Source: Solirubrobacterales bacterium
Lineage (GTDB): Bacteria > Actinomycetota > Thermoleophilia > Solirubrobacterales > Solirubrobacteraceae
Assembly (NCBI GenBank): GCA_013695395.1
Contig: JACDAP010000162.1
Span: 1 to 20,077 of the forward strand
DNA length: 20,077 nt
Direction: 5' to 3'
Shown here: positions 1 to 5,619 of the stretch, one piece after another
Numbering within the stretch: the first letter of the stretch is position 1
Layout: each line of letters begins with the position of its first letter
Position numbers and translations under genes: made by a program
The notes under the pieces: model-generated
What the model saw: only the letters and a program-made list of their open reading frames with translations
What the model was told of the DNA's origin: nothing
The model's database searches: none

Positions 1-1
1 C

Positions 2-385
2 CCCTCACCCGGGGGCGGGAGCACCACCCAGCCCGATCGCATCCGGCCGACGGTCACGATCAGCCTGCCGACCTGCCCGAAGCGGCTCAAGCGCGCCTCC
101 TGCAAGCGGCGCCGCAGCACGCTCGGCGCCTGGCGCACCGTCCGCGGAACGGCAAAGGACGCCGGCGGCATCCGGCGCGTCACGCTGACCGCGAAGCGCA
201 CGCGGACGCGGAAGGTCCGCGCGAAGACCGTACGGGCGACCGCGACACGCCGTGGCACCCGGTGGACCGCGAAGGTCAAGGGCCTCACCACCGGGCGCTG
301 GACCTTCACCGTCGTGGCGACCGACGAAGCGGGGAACCGCTCGAAGGCGGTCCGCCGCACCGTGACGCTGCGCCGACGCGCGTAG
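2..385 (+). CDS. C-terminal part of an exported Ig-like domain protein (5' end outside the window)
   Basis: This frame is open from the left edge to a TAG at 383-385 and gives the last 127 residues of a longer protein. The segment starts with a Gly/Ser/Thr-rich linker and then forms one domain of alternating beta-strand character. It ends in a typical Ig-like signature, a tryptophan-Thr-Phe strand followed by VVATDEAGNRS and a very basic last strand, VRRTVTLRRRA. Tails like this are common on exported proteins of Solirubrobacterales and are often appended to enzymatic or adhesive domains (family knowledge). Two cysteines near residues 25 and 34 could form a disulfide. The N-terminal part is missing, so the main activity cannot be named. 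Codon use matches a real gene, with mostly G or C in third positions. Confidence 0.72.
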   Translation, partial: PSPGGGSTTQPDRIRPTVTISLPTCPKRLKRASCKRRRSTLGAWRTVRGTAKDAGGIRRVTLTAKRTRTRKVRAKTVRATATRRGTRWTAKVKGLTTGRWTFTVVATDEAGNRSKAVRRTVTLRRRA

Positions 386-393
386 CTGCGGGC

Positions 394-428
394 TTGACGC
401 ACTGTCAACGCCCGTCGCGTGGCGTCAA
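394..428. promoter_or_regulatory. Nested TTGAC inverted repeats upstream of the riboswitch
   Basis: TTGAC (394-398) and GTCAA (404-408) form an inverted repeat with a 5-nt spacer. TTGACGC (394-400) and GCGTCAA (422-428) form a wider one. The TTGACG hexamer also resembles a sigma-A -35 element, but no convincing -10 lies 16-18 nt downstream of it. The site sits between the stop of the upstream gene and the riboswitch of the M23 peptidase gene, so it could be an operator. Its function is inferred from symmetry only. Confidence 0.25.
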
Positions 429-438
429 CCCTCCGACC

Positions 439-478
439 GGAGAGCAAATGCGCCGCCCGAAGCGTTATGTTGCTCTCC
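439..478. repeat. 9-bp perfect inverted repeat at the 5' edge of the riboswitch
   Basis: GGAGAGCAA (439-447) is repeated in inverted form as TTGCTCTCC (470-478) across a 22-nt spacer. The right arm overlaps a -10-like TATGTT (466-471) and the UCUC strand that can extend riboswitch stem P1. If transcription starts upstream of 439, the left arm would compete with P1. If it starts near 478, the repeat is an operator-like DNA element or a terminator for the upstream gene. Confidence 0.4.
466..471 (+). promoter_or_regulatory. Candidate -10 element (TATGTT) for the riboswitch-M23 transcript
   Basis: TATGTT fits the TAnnnT form seen in front of many genes here. It would place the transcription start near 478-479, a few bases before the first conserved riboswitch bases. 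No good -35 is visible at the usual spacing. Confidence 0.4.
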
Positions 479-611
479 GACAACGCCGAGTCGCCGCCAC
501 TCCAGTGCGGCGAACGGGGGACCCAAGTAGGTGGGGCGAATCGGCTCGAGGCAGAGCCGTAGCGCGAGTTTTCCGCGCGAGCCCGTCAGCTCACCCCGTA
601 GGCGACAGAGA
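474..611 (+). promoter_or_regulatory. c-di-AMP riboswitch (ydaO/yuaA class)
   Basis: The leader carries the conserved blocks of the ydaO/yuaA c-di-AMP aptamer in the right order. These are GCCGAGTC near 485, GGGGGACCCAA near 516-526, GGGGCGAATCGGC near 533-545, AGAGCCGTAG, a hairpin reading GCGCGAGTTTTCCGCGCGAG, and CCCGTCAGCTCACCCCGTAGGCG ending at 604. P1 can pair CGCC (484-487) with GGCG (601-604) and extend through UCUC (474-477) with GAGA (608-611). A local stem pairs 492-497 with 507-512. In actinobacteria this class usually precedes cell-wall hydrolases and mostly acts as an OFF switch (family knowledge), which fits the M23 gene 12 nt downstream. No intrinsic terminator follows the aptamer. 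The P1 3' strand ends 2 nt before the Shine-Dalgarno, so control of translation initiation is the simpler inference. Confidence 0.93.
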
Positions 612-613
612 AC

Positions 614-618
614 AGGAG
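614..618 (+). promoter_or_regulatory. Ribosome binding site of the M23 gene, next to riboswitch P1
   Basis: AGGAG lies 4 nt before the ATG at 623 and 2 nt after the 3' strand of P1. It fixes this ATG as the start. Bases 616-620 (GAGCA) are also complementary to UGCUC at 471-475, so the P1 5' strand could mask the site if it is part of the transcript. Confidence 0.7.
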
Positions 619-622
619 CAGC

Positions 623-1483
623 ATGTCGTCACGTCTGGTGCAGTGTGGGATCGTGGTGGCCGTCCTGGCCGGGATGGGCGCCCCCTCCGCGCTCGCCCAG
701 AAGACGACCGGTCAGGCCTCCGGTGGCGCGACCGCCCCGGAGAAGCCCAAGGTGAAGGCGATCGCCTGCCCCACCGGCAAGACCACCTGCCGCCGCGGCG
801 AGCTGCTCGTCGTCGCCGGGCGGGGCATGGAGTTCGCCACCACCGTCGTCTTCGAGGGCCGCAAGGGCCGGCGCGACGACCGCAGCGCCAGGCCGACCGC
901 CGCGGTCGGCGAGATGCTCACCGTCGAGGTCCCGAGCTCCGCGCGCTCCGGACGCATCAAGGTGGTCACGAGGGGCATCGGCGCCTCCCGCTCCCGGACG
1001 GCGCTCAGGGTCAAGGCGAAGGCGCGCGTGGCCCCGCCCGCGCCCGATCCCACCATCACCGGGCCGTCCACCTTCCCCATCCAGGGCACGTGGGAGATCC
1101 TCGACACCTACGTGACGAAGTTCGGCGGTGGCCGCGGCCACCAGGGCCAGGACGTCTTCGCCAAGTGCGGCACCCCGCTCGTGGCTCCCACGGCGGCCAA
1201 GGTCACGCACGTCAAGTACCACAGCGCCGCCGGCCACTACATCGTCATGAAGAACGCGGACGGCCACAGCTACGCGATGATGCACATGCTGAAGAAGAGC
1301 CCGCTCAGCGTCGGTGACGAGCTCCAGCCCGGCACCCCCGTCGGCCAGGTCGGCGAGACCGGCCGCGCCTCCGGCTGCCACCTGCACTTCGAGCTGTGGA
1401 CCGCCCCGGGCTGGTACGAGGGCGGCGAGCCGATCGACCCGCTCCCGCAGCTGCGGGCCTGGGCCGCCGCCGCCGGGAAGTAA
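623..1483 (+). CDS. Exported M23 family zinc metallopeptidase (LytM/lysostaphin-like)
   Basis: This 286-residue protein is predicted to be exported and to cut peptidoglycan cross-bridges or stem peptides during growth. Residues 1-26 form a signal peptide ending in a typical ALAQ site. Residues about 43-131 look like an IPT/TIG or Ig-like domain with two cysteines (C49, C56). Residues about 150-275 are the M23 peptidase. Its metal ligands are H173 and D177 (HQGQD) and H255 in the HLH motif (253-255), with H221 in the position of the catalytic YAHL-type histidine, so all key residues are present. The gene follows the c-di-AMP riboswitch at 474-611, which ties wall cleavage to c-di-AMP and so to turgor and potassium homeostasis (known for this riboswitch class). 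A hairpin follows the stop codon. The exact peptide bond it cuts cannot be read from sequence. Confidence 0.93.
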   Translation: MSSRLVQCGIVVAVLAGMGAPSALAQKTTGQASGGATAPEKPKVKAIACPTGKTTCRRGELLVVAGRGMEFATTVVFEGRKGRRDDRSARPTAAVGEMLTVEVPSSARSGRIKVVTRGIGASRSRTALRVKAKARVAPPAPDPTITGPSTFPIQGTWEILDTYVTKFGGGRGHQGQDVFAKCGTPLVAPTAAKVTHVKYHSAAGHYIVMKNADGHSYAMMHMLKKSPLSVGDELQPGTPVGQVGETGRASGCHLHFELWTAPGWYEGGEPIDPLPQLRAWAAAAGK

Positions 1484-1494
1484 CGCCCCGCAGC

Positions 1495-1529
1495 CGGTTG
1501 CGCACTACGGTTGTCGTCGTGCGCAACCG
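1495..1529. repeat. 11-bp perfect hairpin spanning the GTG start of the next gene
   Basis: CGGTTGCGCAC (1495-1505) and GTGCGCAACCG (1519-1529) are perfectly complementary around a 13-nt loop. The right arm begins exactly at the GTG start codon of the phosphoesterase gene. It could end M23 transcription, although no T-run follows, or hide the start codon in read-through transcripts. A leaderless transcript starting at 1519 would lack the left arm and so escape this fold. Confidence 0.6.
1506..1511 (+). promoter_or_regulatory. Candidate leaderless -10 (TACGGT) for the metallophosphoesterase gene
   Basis: TACGGT ends 7 nt before the GTG at 1519, the spacing expected if transcription begins at or next to the start codon. 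No Shine-Dalgarno is visible. The hexamer lies in the loop of the hairpin at 1495-1529. Confidence 0.45.
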
Positions 1530-3219
1530 CCTGACCCTCGCCCCGGCGATCCTGACCACGGCGGCGCTGCTCACCACGCCCGCCGCCGCGACCGAGCGCG
1601 TCACGCCGCCGCTCTCCTGGCCGCCCGCCCAGGCGTCGGGAGAGCTCTTCGCACACATCGGCGAGGAGCACCTGACCGACGAGGACGGCCCGCGGGTGCT
1701 TCCGGCGGTCGTGGCGGAGGTCGGGAAGTACCAGCCGCTGGCGCTCATGGCCTCGGCGGACAAGTCGGACAACGGCACACCGGCCAAGCTCGAGGACTAC
1801 AAGGCGACGGTGATCACGCCGCTCGCGGCGGCCGGCGTCCCGGTCTACTCGGCCACGGGCAACCACGACCGCACGGCGCCCGCCCCGCTCCCCGGCGGCC
1901 TGCCCGGCACGCTGGACAGCTCGACGTACCGCTCGGTCTTCGCCGACCAGCCCTTCCCCTGGGGCGACGCGCCGCCGGTGACGCGCGCCCCCTTCGCCCC
2001 GCAGGTCCGGCCCGCGAACGATCCCGCGGGGGCCTCCAACCACTACGTCGTCGACATCGGCGCCGCCCGTTGGATCTTCCTCGACAACAGCTGCTACGAG
2101 ATCACCGTCTGCGACCGGTTCCAGAACCCGCCGTTTCCCGACGCCGAGGGCTTCCCCGGCCAGTTCGCCTGGATGACGGCGAAGGCCAAGGCCGCCAAGG
2201 CCGAGGGCCGCAAGGTCTTCCTGGTCATGCACATGCCCACCCAGGACGATCGCCCCGGGCACAGCGAACCGACGCCGGGGGCCCACACCATGGGCGAGGG
2301 CACCTCGCCGGACAACGGCACACTGGAGCGCCTCGCCGCCGAGGCGGGCGTCGACGGGGTCTTCGCCGGCCACATCAAGGTGATGCAGCAGTACCGCGCC
2401 GGCGGCGTGCCGTACTTCATCGACGGAGGCGCCGGCGGCAAGCTCTACAAGAACGAGGACGAGGAGGTGGGCACCGATTCCGGCTACTGGTACGGCTACC
2501 GGCTCGTCAGGGTCACCCCCGAGGGCGTCCAGACCGACGCAGTCCCCGTGGTCGTTCCTGACGGCATCAGCGTCGAGGCGCCGGCCGTGCTCGAGCGTGG
2601 TCGCAGCGCCGAGCTCACCGCGAGCGCGAGGAGCCCCGCCACCGAAGGCGTGAGGGTCGACGCCCTCGAGCTCCGCGATCCGGACGCCGCGGCGGCGCGC
2701 CAGGACGTCGACAAGCTCCCGAACCCGGCCCGCATCTGGACCACGGGCGACCCGCTCGTCCTCGCCCCGGTCGCCTCCCCCACCGACGACCCGCGGCGCG
2801 ATCCCGCCACGCAGACCGCCGACGGCCGCTTCCAGGCCCGCTGCCCGGGGCTCGCGCCGGTCACGGTCACGTCCGGTTTCGCATCGCAGCGCGCCTTCGT
2901 GAAGGTGCCGAGCCGCGACGGGGAGATCGTGCGCTCCCTCGCGCGACGTGGGAGCACGATCGGTCGCGCCCGCCGCTCGACGAAGCTTGCCGCGCTGCGC
3001 CTGGCCCAGCCCGCGCGGCTCATCGTCCGAGTGATGCGCGGCGGCAAGACGCTCGGCGACCTGGAGCGGACCTGCACCCCGACCCGCAAGCCGATCTCGA
3101 TCCGCTGGGACGGCCGCCTCGAGGGCAAGCGGGTCACCAGGGGCACCTACAGCGTGAGCGTGCGCGTGGCCTCGGACCGGCCCTCGACGGTGCGCCGCTA
3201 CAAGGTGAAGGTCAGGTAG
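1519..3219 (+). CDS. Exported metallophosphoesterase-like protein with C-terminal FlgD-type Ig-like domain
   Basis: I place the start at GTG 1519, giving 566 residues. It yields a compact signal peptide (Arg at 2 and 4, hydrophobic core, cleavage near PAAA at 21-24) and G/C-rich third positions from the start. An upstream in-frame ATG at 1396 would overlap the M23 gene. Residues about 40-330 resemble calcineurin-like phosphoesterases: a first strand ending FAHIGEEH (44-51), D81, a clear GNHD (114-117), H238 in LVMHMP, and GHIK (284-287) where GHxH is usual. Several metal-site positions are therefore non-canonical, and activity or metal use may differ from classical members. Residues about 490-566 match FlgD/Ig-like tails, with a tryptophan-Asp-Gly-Arg turn, GTYSVSVRV and a basic end VRRYKVKVR. 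The likely location is the cell surface. The substrate is unknown. Confidence 0.8.
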   Translation: MRNRLTLAPAILTTAALLTTPAAATERVTPPLSWPPAQASGELFAHIGEEHLTDEDGPRVLPAVVAEVGKYQPLALMASADKSDNGTPAKLEDYKATVITPLAAAGVPVYSATGNHDRTAPAPLPGGLPGTLDSSTYRSVFADQPFPWGDAPPVTRAPFAPQVRPANDPAGASNHYVVDIGAARWIFLDNSCYEITVCDRFQNPPFPDAEGFPGQFAWMTAKAKAAKAEGRKVFLVMHMPTQDDRPGHSEPTPGAHTMGEGTSPDNGTLERLAAEAGVDGVFAGHIKVMQQYRAGGVPYFIDGGAGGKLYKNEDEEVGTDSGYWYGYRLVRVTPEGVQTDAVPVVVPDGISVEAPAVLERGRSAELTASARSPATEGVRVDALELRDPDAAAARQDVDKLPNPARIWTTGDPLVLAPVASPTDDPRRDPATQTADGRFQARCPGLAPVTVTSGFASQRAFVKVPSRDGEIVRSLARRGSTIGRARRSTKLAALRLAQPARLIVRVMRGGKTLGDLERTCTPTRKPISIRWDGRLEGKRVTRGTYSVSVRVASDRPSTVRRYKVKVR

Positions 3220-3252
3220 GCGGTCGGCCCGCCGCTGACGCGCGAGCGCGGG

Positions 3253-3258
3253 TAGGGT
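3253..3258 (+). promoter_or_regulatory. Candidate leaderless -10 (TAGGGT) for the biotin carboxylase gene
   Basis: TAGGGT ends 9 nt before the ATG at 3268. No Shine-Dalgarno lies in between (TCCCGGCTC), which favours a very short or absent leader. The 48-nt gap after the phosphoesterase gene holds nothing else that I recognise. Confidence 0.45.
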
Positions 3259-3267
3259 TCCCGGCTC

Positions 3268-5067
3268 ATGTTCAAGAAGATCCTCATCGCCAACCGGGGC
3301 GAGATCGCCATCCGCGTCGCCCGTGCCTGCCGCGAGATGGGCATCGCCTCCGTCGCGGTGTACTCCGAGGTCGACCGCGACGCGCTGCACGTCAAGGCCT
3401 GTGACGAGGCGTACCTGCTCGGCCCCGCCGAGGCCGCCCAGAGCTACCTGAACGTCGGGAAGATCCTCGAGGTCATCAAGGAGTCCGGCGCCGAGGCCGT
3501 CCACCCCGGCTACGGCTTCCTGGCCGAGAACGCCCCGTTCGCCAAGGCGCTCGAGGACGCGGGCATCACCTTCATCGGGCCGCCGGCCAGCGCGATCGAC
3601 GCGATGGGCTCGAAGACCATGGCCCGTGAGCTGATGCAGAAGGCGGGTGTGCCGATCGTGCCCGGCACCACCGAGGCCGTCGATACCGTCGAGGACGCGA
3701 TGAAGATCGCCAAGAAGGACATCGGCTTCCCCGTCGCGGTCAAGGCGTCCGGCGGCGGCGGCGGCAAGGGCTTCCGCGTCGCCCTGGAGGAGAAGGACCT
3801 CAAGGACGCCTTCGAGGGCGCCTCCCGCGAGGGCGAGAAGTTCTTCTCCGACGGCACGGTCTACCTCGAGCGCTACCTGCTGAACCCGCGCCACGTCGAG
3901 GTCCAGATCCTCGCCGACACGCACGGCAACGTCATCCATCTGGGTGAGCGCGACTGCTCGATCCAGCGCCGCCACCAGAAGGTCATCGAGGAGGCGCCTG
4001 CCCCAGAGTGGGTCGTCGACGAGGAAACCCGCGCGCGGATCGGCAAGATCGGCGTCGAGGCCGCGAAGGCCGTCGACTACGTCGGCGCCGGGACGATCGA
4101 GGGCCTCTTCTCGAGCGACACCAACGAGTACTTCTTCCTCGAGATGAACACCCGGGTGCAGGTCGAGCACTGCGTCACCGAGATGGTCACCGGGATCGAC
4201 ATCGTCAAGGAGGGCATCCGTGCCGCCTTCGGCGAGGAGCTCAGCTACAAGCAGGAAGACGTCGTTCTGCGCGGCCACGCGATCGAGTGCCGCATCAACG
4301 CCGAGGACGCGTCGATGAACTTCGCACCCGCCCCCGGCAAGATCGGGAACTACAAGGAGCCGACCGGCCCCGGCGTGCGCGTCGACTCGGGCGTCGGCGC
4401 CGGCGGCGAGGTCTCCCCGACCTACGACCCGATGGTCTCCAAGCTGATCGTCTGGGACGCCGATCGCGAGCAGGCCACCGCCCGCATGCTCCGCGCGCTG
4501 GCCGAGTACGAGATCGAGGGCCTGAAGACCCTGATCCCGTTCCACACCGCGCTGCTGCAGACCGAGGACTGGGCCAAGGGCTCCACCTGCAAGGACCTGA
4601 TGGAGGACAAGGAGTGGCTCGCGAGCCTCGCCTTCCCCAAGCTCGAGCGCGTGGAGGACGACGCCCCCGAGAAGGTCACGAACGACTACCTCGTCGAGGT
4701 TTCCGGCAAGCGCTTCGACGTGAAGGTCGTCGGCGAGGCCCCGGCCTACAGTGCCGCGCCCGCGGGCGGCGGCGCGGCCCCGAAGAAGCGCGGTGAGCGG
4801 AAGAAGAGCGCGGGCGCCGGCCCCGACCTGCTCGAGTCCCCGCTCCAGGGCAACATGTGGAAGGTCCTCGTCAAGAAGGGCGACGCGGTCGAGGAGGGCC
4901 AGCTGCTCTGCATCATCGAGGCGATGAAGATGGAGAACGAGATCACCGCGCACAAGGCCGGCAAGATCTCCGAGCTCCACATCACCGAGGGTGAGCCGAT
5001 CAACGCGGGCGACCCGATCGCCACCATCGCCTCCCCCCCGGCCGCCGAGGAGCCCGCCGCCGAGTGA
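3268..5067 (+). CDS. accC: Acyl-CoA carboxylase alpha subunit: biotin carboxylase fused to biotin carboxyl carrier protein
   Basis: This cytoplasmic enzyme carboxylates its own biotin with ATP and bicarbonate and passes the carboxyl group to a separate carboxyltransferase beta subunit, making malonyl- or methylmalonyl-CoA. Residues 1-450 are the biotin carboxylase: N-terminal KKILIANRGEIA, glycine-rich ATP loop at 162-167, and catalytic MNTRVQVEH at 293-301. A linker rich in Ala, Gly and Lys (about 492-518) leads to the BCCP domain, whose EAMKMEN (551-557) has the biotinylated lysine K554. The length, 599 residues, is typical of actinobacterial AccA/AccA3 proteins. C302 replaces the usual proline of VEHPVTE. 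No accD-like gene is in the window, so the partner and true acyl substrate are unknown. It overlaps the GNAT gene by 4 nt. The symbol accC follows the biotin carboxylase half; actinobacterial naming would be accA-like. Confidence 0.95.
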   Translation: MFKKILIANRGEIAIRVARACREMGIASVAVYSEVDRDALHVKACDEAYLLGPAEAAQSYLNVGKILEVIKESGAEAVHPGYGFLAENAPFAKALEDAGITFIGPPASAIDAMGSKTMARELMQKAGVPIVPGTTEAVDTVEDAMKIAKKDIGFPVAVKASGGGGGKGFRVALEEKDLKDAFEGASREGEKFFSDGTVYLERYLLNPRHVEVQILADTHGNVIHLGERDCSIQRRHQKVIEEAPAPEWVVDEETRARIGKIGVEAAKAVDYVGAGTIEGLFSSDTNEYFFLEMNTRVQVEHCVTEMVTGIDIVKEGIRAAFGEELSYKQEDVVLRGHAIECRINAEDASMNFAPAPGKIGNYKEPTGPGVRVDSGVGAGGEVSPTYDPMVSKLIVWDADREQATARMLRALAEYEIEGLKTLIPFHTALLQTEDWAKGSTCKDLMEDKEWLASLAFPKLERVEDDAPEKVTNDYLVEVSGKRFDVKVVGEAPAYSAAPAGGGAAPKKRGERKKSAGAGPDLLESPLQGNMWKVLVKKGDAVEEGQLLCIIEAMKMENEITAHKAGKISELHITEGEPINAGDPIATIASPPAAEEPAAE

Positions 5068-5546
5068 GCACCCACGTCTGGAAGGCAGGGGTCCACGAGG
5101 CCGACACCGTCACCGGCCTGATGGTCGGCTTCCGGGATCATCTCGGCAAGGATTGGCCTTCCGAGAACGCGTTCCTGGCCGGCGTGGAGCGGCTGCTCGA
5201 GGACCCGCAGACCGACTTCGTGCTGGGCGCCAAGGACGCCGACTCCCCGCCCGAGGGAGTGGTCCAGCTGCGGTTCCGGCACGGCCTGTGGCGGGCGGGC
5301 ACCGACTGCCTGCTCGAGGACCTGTTCGTGACTGAGGCCGCCCGTGGGACGGGGCTGGGCCGTGCGCTCGTGGCCGCCGCCCGCGACCGTGCCCTCGAAC
5401 GCGGCGCGAGGCGCATGGAGCTCGACGTCAACGAGCGGAACGCCCCGGCACTCGCGCTCTACCGCTCCTTCGGCTTCGAGACCGAGAACCCCGCGTTCGG
5501 CGGAGGCCGCGACCTCTACCTCCAGGTGGACCTCCCCCGCAGCTAG
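5064..5546 (+). CDS. GNAT family N-acetyltransferase
   Basis: This 160-residue protein has the GNAT fold. The acetyl-CoA pyrophosphate loop is RGTGLG (94-99) after the beta-4 strand LLEDLFVTEAA, and the C-terminal motif is NERNAPALALYRSFGF (123-138). The start is GTG at 5064 within GTGA, overlapping the carboxylase stop, so the two genes are probably translationally coupled. The substrate cannot be named. Because it is coupled to an acyl-CoA carboxylase, it might use an acyl-CoA other than acetyl-CoA or modify a protein lysine, but this is conjecture. TAG at 5544-5546 ends it. The 73 nt that follow contain a small CTCGA-CCTT-TCGAG hairpin (5567-5580) and the candidate promoter of the next gene. 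Confidence 0.88.
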   Translation: MSTHVWKAGVHEADTVTGLMVGFRDHLGKDWPSENAFLAGVERLLEDPQTDFVLGAKDADSPPEGVVQLRFRHGLWRAGTDCLLEDLFVTEAARGTGLGRALVAAARDRALERGARRMELDVNERNAPALALYRSFGFETENPAFGGGRDLYLQVDLPRS

Positions 5547-5585
5547 CACGTACGTCCACGGACCGGCTCGACCTTTCGAGAGCGT

Positions 5586-5612
5586 TCAAGGCTGCCGCTG
5601 CCCTGCCGATGA
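5586..5612 (+). promoter_or_regulatory. Candidate sigma-28 (FliA/SigD/WhiG-type) promoter
   Basis: TCAA (5586-5589), 15 nt, then GCCGATGA (5605-5612). The sigma-28 consensus is TAAA-N15-GCCGATAA, so the -35 matches 3 of 4, the -10 matches 7 of 8 and the spacing is exact. It ends 7 nt before the ATG of the diguanylate cyclase gene. If real, c-di-GMP synthesis would be tied to the motility or developmental sigma factor. Chance matches to GCCGAT are not rare in such G+C-rich DNA. Confidence 0.35.
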
Positions 5613-5619
5613 ACGGGGC

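Noticed and set aside
262..1317. A 351-codon plus-strand frame that crosses the riboswitch.
   Set aside because: It runs through the conserved riboswitch and out of frame with the M23 peptidase, and its product is low-complexity Arg/His/Gly-rich sequence.
1396..1518. An upstream ATG start for the phosphoesterase gene.
   Set aside because: It would overlap the M23 gene by 88 nt and bury the signal peptide 41 residues inside. GTG 1519 gives a normal exported N-terminus.
1270..4980. A 1236-codon open frame on the minus strand, with similar long minus-strand frames at 5428-7122 and 8990-10252.
   Set aside because: They lie opposite well-supported genes (M23, phosphoesterase, accC, GGDEF, sucC), contain no recognisable domain and have the Arg/Ala/Gly/Asp/Leu-rich composition typical of antisense frames in high-G+C DNA.
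5567..5580. CTCGA-CCTT-TCGAG hairpin as a terminator after the GNAT gene.
   Set aside because: A 5-bp stem without a T-run is too weak to list separately; it is noted in the GNAT entry.
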